Position numbers and translations under genes: made by a program. This document shows, one piece after another, positions 50,634 through 59,566 of a stretch of 64,000 bases of DNA. The stretch is from CALJFL01 sp963669435 (lineage in GTDB: Bacteria; Pseudomonadota; Gammaproteobacteria; Pseudomonadales; Halieaceae), in NCBI GenBank assembly GCA_963669435.1, contig OY770025.1, positions 1,488,001 to 1,552,000 of the forward strand, written 5' to 3'. Each line of letters begins with the position of its first letter. Position 1 is the stretch's first letter. Below the pieces are notes generated by a model, which was not told the DNA's origin, ran no database searches, and worked only from the letters and a program-made list of their open reading frames with translations.

Positions 50634-51899
50634 ATGTTAACGCGCCGTCCGCACCGCTCCTGGCTAGTCGCCTTACTCACCCTGACATTAATCGCCCTGG
50701 GGGCCTGCAGCCGCGAACCCACCGTTATGCGCATGCTGCCGCCGGTCGATGCCACCATCGACCCCTCTTCACTGCAAAAGATCTTCAGTGAACACTCCAA
50801 CGCGCTAATCATTCCCTCCGAGGAGGCACGCGGTATGCTGCCACTGGAGGCGCTTACTTCCAACATGGCAGATATCAGCGTGGTGGAAAACAGCGCCGCC
50901 TTTGTCAGCGGTGTGCGTGTCATTCTGCCGATCTACGAAAGCGTACTGCACGTGTTGGTGAGACAGGACATCACGCGCACAGAGTCCGGCCAATCCTTGC
51001 GCGACGCCAATTTTTACATTGCCAATAATTCGGAGGCGGGCCACGCCTTTGTTGACCTGCTCACTCGCCGCCAGGGTCTGACGTCCGGCGAATACCGTAA
51101 GTCCGAGGTCTTTGAACCCGGCATCACCGACCTGATTGTGTATTTCGGGCCGGTGGATTCAGAGAACACGTCCTGGTATCAACCCGGCTACGTGTTTTCC
51201 TCGCTCAATGGCCGCTTTAACCCGCAGCGCAAGTTTTACGAAGAAGGCGTCGGCTACATTGCCCCCAACATGCACCCGCGCGTTATCCCGGCGCTAACCT
51301 ACAATATTCCGGGGAACGAGGAGCCGATATTGACCCTGGGTGTAGAGGCGCTACTGGTCACCCGACGGGACATTCCCGAGGCCACCATCTACGGCATTAC
51401 CGAGGCTCTGCTGGAACAAAAGCCCCGCTTCACAGCCGTGGCGCCCAGTCTGTTCGGCGGAGTCACCGAGTCCTTTGATCGCTACGCCCTCAACTTCCCG
51501 CTGCACAGCGGCGCCCGGCGCTACCTGGAGCGGGACGAACCGGGTCTGCTGGAACGCTATGCGGAATCCATCAACCTGCTGGTGTACCTGATGTTCCTGG
51601 TGATGACCGGTTTCCTGGGCCTGGCCCGCTGGCGAGCACGACGCAAGAAAGACCGCATCGATACCTTCTACGTGCGGGCACTGGCGCTGGAGGAACGCAT
51701 TGGGCAAGCCGACCCAGGTGCCTTGCGTGAGGAGGTGGCGGCGCTGGAAGCGGAGGCATTCAGTTCGCTGATCAAGGAGAAACTGGCCGCCGACGAGAGC
51801 TTCCGCATATTTACCGACCTGGTGGCACGCACGCGCAAGCAACTTGATCGCGATGCTGCTGTCCAAACCGGTGATCCGTTAAAAGCGGGCAAAGATTAA
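50634..51899 (+). CDS. TAXI-like lipoprotein with membrane helix and cytoplasmic tail, second paralogue
   Basis: The 421-residue product (start at ATG 50634, GGGAGG upstream) has a lipobox LGAC and a TAXI/periplasmic-binding-like domain to about residue 305. The NMHPRVIPALTYNIPG segment corresponds to LHPFIIPAELYPGL in the protein at 5819-7015, and PLHSGARRYLERDEPGLLER matches PLHPGAERFRNRDQPGIIER. A helix at about 309-326 is followed by RARRKKDRIDTFYVRAL and a helical tail. A lipid-modified N-terminus plus an internal helix would tether it at both ends to the membrane. The partner proteins are unknown. Confidence 0.65.
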   Translation: MLTRRPHRSWLVALLTLTLIALGACSREPTVMRMLPPVDATIDPSSLQKIFSEHSNALIIPSEEARGMLPLEALTSNMADISVVENSAAFVSGVRVILPIYESVLHVLVRQDITRTESGQSLRDANFYIANNSEAGHAFVDLLTRRQGLTSGEYRKSEVFEPGITDLIVYFGPVDSENTSWYQPGYVFSSLNGRFNPQRKFYEEGVGYIAPNMHPRVIPALTYNIPGNEEPILTLGVEALLVTRRDIPEATIYGITEALLEQKPRFTAVAPSLFGGVTESFDRYALNFPLHSGARRYLERDEPGLLERYAESINLLVYLMFLVMTGFLGLARWRARRKKDRIDTFYVRALALEERIGQADPGALREEVAALEAEAFSSLIKEKLAADESFRIFTDLVARTRKQLDRDAAVQTGDPLKAGKD

Positions 51900-51935
51900 T
51901 CAGCCGGGGTGCCCCAACACCCGAAGGAGAAGCAC

Positions 51936-52865
51936 ATGCTGAAGCGCAGAACAGCCATCAAGTGGGGCGGCATCGCCCTGGCATCCCAGGGGCTCGGGCT
52001 GAGTATGGCAATAAAGGCAGCGGGCACAAAATCCGGCGAGGTCATCACCCGACCCATTCCAAGCTCCGGGGAGCAAATCCCGGTGATCGGCATGGGCACC
52101 TCACGCACGTTCGACCAGACCGGTGACGGCGAGGCCCTGGCGGGTTTGTCGCAGGTTATGCAGGCTTTTTTCCAGGCCGGTGGTACGGTGATTGATTCCT
52201 CACCCATGTACGGGCGGGCCGAAACCCGGGTCGGCGATGTGATTCGTGGCATGTCTGAACCCCCGCCGATGTTCGCCGCTACCAAGGTGTGGACCACCGG
52301 GGAAGCCGAGGGCATTGAGCAGATGCAGGAGTCTGCCGAGCGCATGGCAGTGAAACGCCTGGACCTGATTGCCATTCACAATCTGCAGGACTGGCGCACG
52401 CACCTGAAAACACTCAAGGCCTGGAAAGCCGAGGGCAAGGTACGCTACCTGGGCATCACCACGTCACACGGCAGGTACCACAATGAACTGCTGGATATTA
52501 TGCGCAGTGAGCCACTGGACTTCGTACAGTTCAGTTACAACATCGAGGACCGGGCAGCCGAGGAGGAACTGCTGCCCCTGGCCGCCGACCGCGGCATTGC
52601 CACCATGATCAATCGCCCCTTCCAGCGCGGCTCGCTGTTTGCCCAGGCCCGCGGCAAACCACTTCCGGAAGTCGCCGGCGACCTGCAGTGCGAAAGCTGG
52701 GGCCAATTCTTCCTGAAGTTCATCCTGTCCCACCCGGCGGCGACCAATATCATCCCGGCAACTTCCAAAGTTCACCACATGGAAGACAATATGGGCGCGA
52801 ACTTCGGTCCGGTGCCCGACGCCGCGCAGCGCGAGGAGATGTTGCGCGCGTTTGCGGCGCTCTAG
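51936..52865 (+). CDS. Exported aldo/keto reductase-like protein (Tat-type signal)
   Basis: The 309-residue product begins MLKRRTAIKWGGIALA, a twin-arginine-like signal, with GAAGGAGAAG before the ATG at 51936. The body is an aldo/keto reductase barrel: IPVIGMGTSRTF, DSSPMYGRAE with the catalytic Tyr, AATKVW with the Lys, and IAIHNLQDW. A PATSKVHHMEDN segment is near the end. Export by Tat would fit a cofactor-bound enzyme; the substrate is unknown. It converges with fumC with no spacer between the stops. Confidence 0.8.
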   Translation: MLKRRTAIKWGGIALASQGLGLSMAIKAAGTKSGEVITRPIPSSGEQIPVIGMGTSRTFDQTGDGEALAGLSQVMQAFFQAGGTVIDSSPMYGRAETRVGDVIRGMSEPPPMFAATKVWTTGEAEGIEQMQESAERMAVKRLDLIAIHNLQDWRTHLKTLKAWKAEGKVRYLGITTSHGRYHNELLDIMRSEPLDFVQFSYNIEDRAAEEELLPLAADRGIATMINRPFQRGSLFAQARGKPLPEVAGDLQCESWGQFFLKFILSHPAATNIIPATSKVHHMEDNMGANFGPVPDAAQREEMLRAFAAL

Positions 52866-54248
52866 TTAGCCAGGGTCTTCAGGGCACACCAACCTGGCGG
52901 GGTCCAACAGCGCTGCCAGTTCTTCACGGGGAATATCCGTTTCCTCTGCAGCCACTTCGAGTATCGGCCGCTGCTCGGCGTAGGCACGCTTGGCGATCGC
53001 CGCGGCCTGCGCATAACCAATGCGCGTATTTAGTGCTGTCACCAGTATCGGGTTTCGCGCCAACGAGCGCTGCAATTGCTGTTCGTTAACAGCGAAAGAT
53101 CGGATAGCGCGGTCCGCCAACAGGCGTGAGCTGTTCGCCATCAGTTGCAAACTTTGCAATAGGTTATGAGCAAGCAGTGGCAACATCACGTTCAATTCAA
53201 AGTTACCGGACTGTCCCGCCAGGGTAATCGCCAGGTCATTGCCCATCACCTGCGCGGCGGCCATGGCGGCGGACTCGGGAATCACCGGGTTGACCTTGCC
53301 CGGCATGATGGAGGAGCCGGGCTGCAGCGCTTCCAGTTCAATTTCGGCCAGGCCGGCCAGCGGACCCGAATTCATCCAGCGCAGGTCATTGGCGATCTTG
53401 GTCACTGCAACGGCGCAGACTTTTAGCGCACCGGACAGGGCAACCGCCACGTCCTGGGAACCGATACGAGTAAACGGGTTGGCGGCGGGTGTGAAGGGTA
53501 AGCCGGTAGATTTTTCCAGCTGCGCACAGAACTGTTCTGAGAAACCCGCGGGCGCATTCACTCCCGTACCAACCGCGGTACCGCCCTGCCCCAAGGCGAG
53601 CAACTCGGTACGCTGCTGCAGGAGTAAACCACACGCATGCTGGACCTGGTCCGCCCAGGCCTCGAGGGTCTGGCCAAGACTCACCGGCATGGCATCCATC
53701 AGGTGCGTACGTCCCGTCTTGAGATGGTGGGCAACCTCCACCGCTTTAGCACGGGTCGTCTCTTGGAGATGATCAAGTGCCGGCAATAGCGACTGCTCAA
53801 GTGTAATTGCCGCACTCACATGGATGGTGCAGGGAATAACATCGTTGCTGCTCTGACTGCAATTGACGTGGTCGTTGGGGTCTACCCGCTGGCCCAAGCT
53901 GGAAGATGCCACGGAGGCTATCACCTCGTTGGCATTCATGTTGCTGCTGGTGCCGGAACCGGTCTGGAACACATCCACCGGGAAATGCTGCATCAGCTGC
54001 GGATCGGCCAGCAGCGTATCGCAGGCGTCGACAATTGCGCTTATCCTGGCATCATCCATTTGCCCCAATGCCCCATTGGCCAGTGCCGCCGCGCGCTTAA
54101 CCTGCAACAGCGCACGCACGAAATCCACCGGCATGGTTTGGCCGCTCACCGGGAAGTTTTCCACCGCGCGCTGGGTTTGGGGGCCATAGAGCGCGTCGGC
54201 GGGTATGCGCACTTCGCCCAGGCTATCGCGTTCAATTCGCTCAGTCAT
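52866..54248 (-). CDS. fumC: Class II fumarate hydratase
   Basis: The 460-residue product has the fumarase/aspartase signature GSSIMPGKVNP, the GSGTSSNMNANEV segment with active-site residues and the TGRTHLMDAMP loop. Class II fumarases convert fumarate to malate without an iron-sulphur cluster and are stable in oxygen. An aspartase-like or argininosuccinate-lyase alternative is less likely given the length and the GKVNP sequence. Confidence 0.93.
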   Translation of the reverse strand: MTERIERDSLGEVRIPADALYGPQTQRAVENFPVSGQTMPVDFVRALLQVKRAAALANGALGQMDDARISAIVDACDTLLADPQLMQHFPVDVFQTGSGTSSNMNANEVIASVASSSLGQRVDPNDHVNCSQSSNDVIPCTIHVSAAITLEQSLLPALDHLQETTRAKAVEVAHHLKTGRTHLMDAMPVSLGQTLEAWADQVQHACGLLLQQRTELLALGQGGTAVGTGVNAPAGFSEQFCAQLEKSTGLPFTPAANPFTRIGSQDVAVALSGALKVCAVAVTKIANDLRWMNSGPLAGLAEIELEALQPGSSIMPGKVNPVIPESAAMAAAQVMGNDLAITLAGQSGNFELNVMLPLLAHNLLQSLQLMANSSRLLADRAIRSFAVNEQQLQRSLARNPILVTALNTRIGYAQAAAIAKRAYAEQRPILEVAAEETDIPREELAALLDPARLVCPEDPG

Positions 54249-54469
54249 GTCTGCCCTCCGTTTCTTCCACCACCGAGTCTAGCCCAAGCCCGTCATTGAG
54301 TCGTGGGCCGCTGGCGCAAGAAAATCCGGGTGGCTTCATGGCTACACCGGGAGACAACCATGGAATTTACCCGCGCTGTGTCGGTCAAAACCGTAATACT
54401 CAAAGGAACAGCGCTTTGGAAGCCGAGCAAGTTGTCCTAGAATTGAGCTAGCTGTAAGGAGACCGTGTT

Positions 54470-55282
54470 GTGAAAAAGATTCTGATTATCGTCAGCGTAC
54501 TGGCCCTGATCACCGCCTGTGCGACCAGCCCGACTGGCCGCCGCCAGCTTATGCTTATCTCACCTGAATCGGCGATTGTAGAGTCCAGGGCGGCCTACCT
54601 GAGCACCGTTGAAGACCTGGACAAACAGAACAAGCTGATTGACGACCCGAAGATGGCGGACAAGGTGGCCACCATTACCGGTCGTCTGGTCACCGAGGCT
54701 ATTGCCATGTACCCCAACTCCGCCGACTGGCAATGGAGCGTAGCCATTATTGATGACCCGGAGACGGTTAACGCCTGGTGCATGGCCGGAGGCCGAATGG
54801 CTGTCTATACCGGCCTGTTCGACCAGCTCAAGCTGACTGACGACGAGTTTGCCCAGATTATGGGTCACGAGATATCCCACGCCCTGGCCAATCACACCGC
54901 GGAGCGCATGTCCCGGGCCATGGCGACCACTATCGGCGTAATTGCCGTAGGCGCAGCTGCCGACAATCACGGGGCTGCCCTGGTGGGCGCCGCGGCGGCG
55001 GCCAAGGTTGCACTTGAACTACCCAATAGCCGCACCGCCGAGTCAGAGGCGGACCAGATCGGCATCGAGCTTGCGACCCGCGCGGGCTATGACCCCGATG
55101 CAGCCGTTACCTTGTGGCAGAAAATGGGCGCGCTGGGTGGTGGCAGTCAGCCGGAGTTTCTCAGTACCCACCCAGCTCCGGGAAATCGTGAGGCGGCATT
55201 GGCAGGTCTAATTCCCCAGATGCGTCCGCTAAACCCCGATGGTCAGCTGGCAGCCATACACCCGGTGGAAATTGTCCGTTAA
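54470..55282 (+). CDS. M48-family zinc metalloprotease lipoprotein
   Basis: The 270-residue product starts at GTG 54470 with TAAGGAG upstream and has a lipobox ITAC (LALITAC). The zinc motif HEISH (His133, Glu134, His137) is followed by AESEADQIG for the third ligand. This fits the LoiP/YcaL group of M48 outer-membrane quality-control proteases. The last codons form the first unit of the repeat at 55274-55329. Confidence 0.88.
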   Translation: MKKILIIVSVLALITACATSPTGRRQLMLISPESAIVESRAAYLSTVEDLDKQNKLIDDPKMADKVATITGRLVTEAIAMYPNSADWQWSVAIIDDPETVNAWCMAGGRMAVYTGLFDQLKLTDDEFAQIMGHEISHALANHTAERMSRAMATTIGVIAVGAAADNHGAALVGAAAAAKVALELPNSRTAESEADQIGIELATRAGYDPDAAVTLWQKMGALGGGSQPEFLSTHPAPGNREAALAGLIPQMRPLNPDGQLAAIHPVEIVR

Positions 55283-55329
55283 GCCCTTTCCACTAAGCCG
55301 TTCCCGCTAACCCCTGTCCGCTACGCTTT
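55274..55329 (+). repeat. Four 14-nt tandem repeats spanning two convergent stop codons
   Basis: Four 14-nt units (GTCCGTTAAGCCCT, TTCCACTAAGCCGT, TCCCGCTAACCCCT, GTCCGCTACGCTTT) start in the last codons of the M48 gene and end inside the final codons of the convergent CoA-transferase gene. The TAA triplets at spacing 14 fall in three frames. Confidence 0.85.
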
Positions 55330-56502
55330 TTGCACAAGAGCCGCCAGCACTGACTCGGTGTGTTGCCCCAGCAACGGTGGCGGACGCGAATCGTCCACTG
55401 GCGTTCGGGACATCTTTATGGGGCTGCCCACGAGCTGAAGTTCCGGGTTTTGCGGGTGATTGACCCTCACTTTCATTCCCCGGGCCAGTAACTGGGGTTC
55501 TTCGAACACCTCGGCCACCGAATTGATCGGGCCAGCCGGCACCTGCGCCGCTTCCAGACGTTGCAGCCAGTCTGCCTTGCTGCGTTCCAGCATCTTGCGC
55601 TGCAATAACGGGATGAGCGCGTCGCGGTTCTCTACCCGCCCGCGATTGGTCTCAAATCGGGCATCATCTGCCAATTCGGGGCAACCCAGAACGGCGGTAA
55701 ATCGACGAAACTGCCCATCGTTTCCCACCGCCACAATCAGGTGACCGTCGCTGGCAACAAAGCTCTGGTAGGGCACAATATTGGGGTGGGCGTTACCCAG
55801 ACGCGAGGGATTGATACCCCCGACCAGGTAATTGCTGGCCTGATTAGCCAGTGTTGCAGCAGTGACGTCCAGCAACGCCAGGTCGACATGCTGGCCCAGG
55901 CCCGAGCGCTCACGCTCAGCCAGTGCCGCGAGAATACCCACGGTCGCATAGAGTCCGGTCATGATGTCGGTCAGTGCTACCCCAACCTTTTGCGGACCAC
56001 TACCGGGTTCACCCTCGGGCACACCGGTGACACTCATCAGGCCGCCCATGGCCTGCACCAGGAAATCGTAGCCGGGCCTATCCTTCAGGGGCCCGGTTTG
56101 ACCAAACCCGGTGATGGAGCAATACACAAGTCCCGGGTTTAGCTCTGCCAGCGTGGCATAGTCCAGGCCATACTGCGCCGCACCGCCAACTTTAAAGTTT
56201 TCCAGCACCACATCGCATTCGCTGGCCAACTGGCGAATCGTCGCCTGACCCTCGTCGGTCTTCATATCGATACAGACTGATTGTTTACCGCGGTTAGTGC
56301 ACAGAAAATACGCCGACTCAGCCGTCGCTGCACCGTCGGCGCCGGTCATGAACGGCGGACCCCACTGGCGGGTGTCGTCCCCTGTTTCGGGGCGCTCTAC
56401 CTTAATCACCTCGGCGCCCAGGTCGGCGAGAATCTGGCTGGCCCAGGGGCCCGCCAGGATTCGCGAAAGATCCAACACCCGCAGGTGCGAAAGCGCGCTC
56501 AT
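55321..56502 (-). CDS. gcdG: Class III CoA-transferase, probably glutarate CoA-transferase
   Basis: The 393-residue product is a family III CoA-transferase: VLDLSRILAGPWASQILADLG at the start, NRGKQSVCIDMK, the PGYDFLVQAMGGLMSVTG segment with the catalytic Asp (Asp in PGYDFL region), and the C-terminal GLL-type region. It lies directly after gcdH, overlapping by 1 nt, as in the Pseudomonas gcdR-gcdH-gcdG locus, so glutarate is the likely substrate. Other acyl acceptors cannot be excluded. Confidence 0.85.
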   Translation of the reverse strand: MSALSHLRVLDLSRILAGPWASQILADLGAEVIKVERPETGDDTRQWGPPFMTGADGAATAESAYFLCTNRGKQSVCIDMKTDEGQATIRQLASECDVVLENFKVGGAAQYGLDYATLAELNPGLVYCSITGFGQTGPLKDRPGYDFLVQAMGGLMSVTGVPEGEPGSGPQKVGVALTDIMTGLYATVGILAALAERERSGLGQHVDLALLDVTAATLANQASNYLVGGINPSRLGNAHPNIVPYQSFVASDGHLIVAVGNDGQFRRFTAVLGCPELADDARFETNRGRVENRDALIPLLQRKMLERSKADWLQRLEAAQVPAGPINSVAEVFEEPQLLARGMKVRVNHPQNPELQLVGSPIKMSRTPVDDSRPPPLLGQHTESVLAALVQKA

Positions 56503-57686
56503 TAGAAGGCAGGGATCTCGGTCTGGGTGCGGCCCAGGATCAGCGCGTGCACATCGTGGGTACCCTCGTAAGTGTTGACCACCTCGAGGTTCACCATGTG
56601 GCGCATCACCGGGTATTCATCGGAAATACCGTTACCGCCCAGCATGTCCCTGGCCTGACGGGCTATCTGCAAGGCCTTGCCACAGGAATTGCGCTTGATC
56701 AGGGAGATTAGCTCCGGCGAAATTTCGCCCGAGTCCATCAACACACCGGCACGGTGGCAACCCTGCAGGCCCAGGCTGATTTCAGTTTGCATATCCGCCA
56801 GCTTCAGCTGGATAAGCTGGTTGGAGGCCAGCGGGCGACCAAACTGCTTGCGCTCCATGGTGTAATTCAGCGCCGCGTGCCAACAGGCTTCCGCCCCGCC
56901 CAGCGCGCCCCAGGCAATGCCGTAACGCGCATTGTTCAGGCAGCCAAAGGGTCCCTTCAGCCCTTCGACATTCGGCATCAGGTTCTCTTCGGGTACGAAC
57001 ACCTCGTCCATGACAATCTCGCCCGTGATTGACGCCCGCAAGGCCAATTTACCTTCGATCTTGGGTGCGCTCAGGCCTTCCATACCCTTCTCGAGGATAA
57101 AACCGCGAATCTTGCCGTCATCGGTTTTTGCCCACACCACGAACACATCAGCGATGGGGCTGTTGGTAATCCACATTTTGGCACCGGACAGACGATAACC
57201 GCCGTCGACGGAACGCGCGCGGGTCACCATGCTGCCGGGGTCAGAGCCGTGATCGGGTTCGGTCAGGCCGAAGCAGCCGATCCACTCGCCGGTTGCCAGT
57301 TTGGGCAAATACTTTTCACGCTGTGCCTCGGTGCCGTAGGCATAGATGGGGTACATCACCAGCGAAGACTGCACGCTCATCATCGAGCGGTAGCCGGAGT
57401 CCACGCGCTCTACCTCGCGCGCCACCAGACCGTAACAAATGTAATCCACACCGGGGCAACCGTAACCGTCGATGGTTGAACCCAGCAGACCCAGCTCACC
57501 CATCTCGCGGAAAATCGAGGCGTCGGTCTCTTCCTTGCGAAACGCTTCCTGCACCCGCGGTGCCAGTTTGTCCTGCGCGTACTGTCTCGCACTGTCGCGC
57601 ACCATGCGTTGCTCATCCGTCAGTTCCTGTTCCAGCAGAAACGGGTCCTGCCAGTTCATTTTTTGCCAGCTCTTGCCCTTAGCCAT
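56502..57686 (-). CDS. gcdH: Glutaryl-CoA dehydrogenase
   Basis: The 394-residue product has the acyl-CoA dehydrogenase fold with FAD-site FGLTEPDHGSDPGSM, WITNSPIADVFVVWAK and the catalytic Glu in NTYEGTHDVHALILGR, the last a segment typical of GcdH. The enzyme oxidises and decarboxylates glutaryl-CoA to crotonyl-CoA in lysine/tryptophan degradation. The divergent LysR gene is its probable regulator. Confidence 0.93.
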   Translation of the reverse strand: MAKGKSWQKMNWQDPFLLEQELTDEQRMVRDSARQYAQDKLAPRVQEAFRKEETDASIFREMGELGLLGSTIDGYGCPGVDYICYGLVAREVERVDSGYRSMMSVQSSLVMYPIYAYGTEAQREKYLPKLATGEWIGCFGLTEPDHGSDPGSMVTRARSVDGGYRLSGAKMWITNSPIADVFVVWAKTDDGKIRGFILEKGMEGLSAPKIEGKLALRASITGEIVMDEVFVPEENLMPNVEGLKGPFGCLNNARYGIAWGALGGAEACWHAALNYTMERKQFGRPLASNQLIQLKLADMQTEISLGLQGCHRAGVLMDSGEISPELISLIKRNSCGKALQIARQARDMLGGNGISDEYPVMRHMVNLEVVNTYEGTHDVHALILGRTQTEIPAF

Positions 57687-57743
57687 CGCCTGAATCTCCC
57701 CGGTATGTCATGCGTCGGACAGGCACAGTAGCAAAGCTCTCCT

Positions 57744-57797
57744 CATTTATAAAATATATGTTTTATATGTTTTCCATATATATTGTATATTCAATGA
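57744..57797. promoter_or_regulatory. AT-rich divergent operator region between gcdH and its LysR gene
   Basis: A strongly AT-rich block contains ATATGTTTT repeated in tandem and ATATATATTGTATAT-type sequence with partial dyad symmetry. It lies between the divergent gcdH and LysR genes, where LysR-type activators bind. The exact T-N11-A site cannot be chosen without alignment. Confidence 0.5.
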
Positions 57798-58673
57798 ATG
57801 GACCTCAGAAAACTGGATATTTTCCGACACGTTGCGCGCCTGCAAAGCTTCAGCGCGGCGGCAGATTCGCTGCATATGGCCCAGCCCGCGGTGAGTATCG
57901 CCGTACGCAAGCTGGAGGAATCGCTGGGTATTACCCTGCTGGACCGCAGCGGCCGGCGTGTCACCTTAACCGCCGAGGGTACGGCAGTGCTGGAGCGCGC
58001 CGAGGTTATCCTGCGCGAAACCGAGGACCTGCTGCGTACCAGCGACGCCATGGGACAACTGCTGCAGGGCGAGCTCAATATTGCCTGCCCGTCCATGCTG
58101 GCCACCTATTACTTGCCCGACGTTCTGGCGGCCTTTCTGGGCGATCACCCGGGCCTGAGCGCCGCGGTCACCCAGGCCGGCACCGCCCGGGTAGAGGAAA
58201 TGCTGTTACAGGACGAGGTGGAAATTGGCGTCACCACGGTCAGTGATGCCTCACAGGTCCAGGACCTGGAGTTGATCCCGATGATACGGGAAGAAATCCT
58301 GATCTGCGTGGCCGACGTTCACCCCTGGGCCACGCGCGAGCATATCGACATCAGCGAGTTGGCTGAAACACCGATGGTGGTGTACGAAAGCGGGTACTTT
58401 ATTCGCAACACCCTCGATCGACTATGCAGCGACGCCGGGGTAAAACCCAGCTTTCGTGTGCAGACTAATTTCCTGCCGCTGATCATTCGCATGGTGCAAC
58501 AACAACTGGGTATCACCGTGGGATTGCGCATGATGGTCGAACAGGAACCCGGCCTGGTCGGTATACCGCTGGCCGGCAACACCGGGCTGGATATGGCGCT
58601 GGCCAAGCGTCGCGGCAGAACCATATCAGGCGCCAATCAGGCCTTTTTGGATTGGGCCGCATTCAAGTTATGA
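57798..58673 (+). CDS. gcdR: LysR-family transcriptional regulator
   Basis: The 291-residue product has an N-terminal winged HTH (FSAAADSLHMAQPAVSIAVRKLEESLGITLLDR) and a C-terminal effector domain. The divergent gcdH-gcdG operon suggests it is GcdR, the glutarate- or glutaryl-CoA-responsive activator described in pseudomonads. The ligand is inferred from context. Confidence 0.83.
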   Translation: MDLRKLDIFRHVARLQSFSAAADSLHMAQPAVSIAVRKLEESLGITLLDRSGRRVTLTAEGTAVLERAEVILRETEDLLRTSDAMGQLLQGELNIACPSMLATYYLPDVLAAFLGDHPGLSAAVTQAGTARVEEMLLQDEVEIGVTTVSDASQVQDLELIPMIREEILICVADVHPWATREHIDISELAETPMVVYESGYFIRNTLDRLCSDAGVKPSFRVQTNFLPLIIRMVQQQLGITVGLRMMVEQEPGLVGIPLAGNTGLDMALAKRRGRTISGANQAFLDWAAFKL

Positions 58674-58711
58674 TGCCGGATTGGAATCACTGGCCGCGTT
58701 GATCAAAACCG

Positions 58712-59566
58712 ATGCCCGCCCTTGCAACCTTTAGCCAACACCTGGCCCTGCTGCTGCCCAGCGTTGGCACTGCAGATTTCCCGGAACGTCTTATCGACGC
58801 GCTGAAAGCGCTGGTACCTATCGAAGATGCCACAGTGCTGGTCTATCCCGCTAAAGCGCTGCCAGTGATTGAGTACTTCGAGGTTCACGAAAATCATCCC
58901 ACTACGCTGGACCGATTCGTCAAGGGCTCCTTCCTGCTGGACCCCTATTACATGGCCGCCGATCGCGACCAGAAATTTGGCATATTCCGCCTGCGCGACC
59001 TGGCGCCGACAGGGTTCAAAGACAGCGAGTACTACAAGGTCTGGTATCGCAATTGCGGCTACCAGGATGAGTGCGGCTACCTGATACCACTACCCAGCGG
59101 TGGCTTCGTCAATATCGCCCTGGGTAAACTTACGCCCCGCTCGCGCTTTGGCAACGCCCAGTTCGCTGTGCTGGAAGCGGTTGCACCCGCGGTGGAGGCG
59201 CTTTGCCAGCAGCACTGGCAAGCACCTGAGTCCGCGACAACGCTGGAGATGCGCACGCAACTCAACAGCGCCCTGGAGTCGTTTGGCAGTAGCCTGCTGA
59301 CCGAACGCGAGGCACAGGTTATCAACCTGGTGTTACATGGCCACAGCACCAAAACACTGGCAGAGAAGTTGTCGATTTCCATGGAGACGGTAAAACTACA
59401 CCGAAAGCACGCCTATTCCAAACTGGAAGTCAGCTCCCAGGCCGAATTGTTTTACCTGTTCCTGGACTCGGTGATGAGCGCAGAGAATTACACCGGCGGC
59501 GACACGCTGGTTGCTTATTTACAACCCCCTGGGCAATCAACCGGCGCAGGTGCAGCGAGCGCATAG
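58712..59566 (+). CDS. LuxR-type helix-turn-helix regulator
   Basis: The 284-residue product has a C-terminal GerE/LuxR HTH at about residues 196-260 (LTEREAQVINLVLHGHSTKTLAEKL, then SMETVKLHRKHAYSKLEV). The N-terminal domain (residues 1-180) does not show the classic autoinducer-binding signature and may be a GAF-like or unknown sensor. It starts 39 nt after the LysR gene. Its stop touches the ATG of the TPR-sulfotransferase gene, so the two are likely cotranscribed. Confidence 0.8.
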   Translation: MPALATFSQHLALLLPSVGTADFPERLIDALKALVPIEDATVLVYPAKALPVIEYFEVHENHPTTLDRFVKGSFLLDPYYMAADRDQKFGIFRLRDLAPTGFKDSEYYKVWYRNCGYQDECGYLIPLPSGGFVNIALGKLTPRSRFGNAQFAVLEAVAPAVEALCQQHWQAPESATTLEMRTQLNSALESFGSSLLTEREAQVINLVLHGHSTKTLAEKLSISMETVKLHRKHAYSKLEVSSQAELFYLFLDSVMSAENYTGGDTLVAYLQPPGQSTGAGAASA

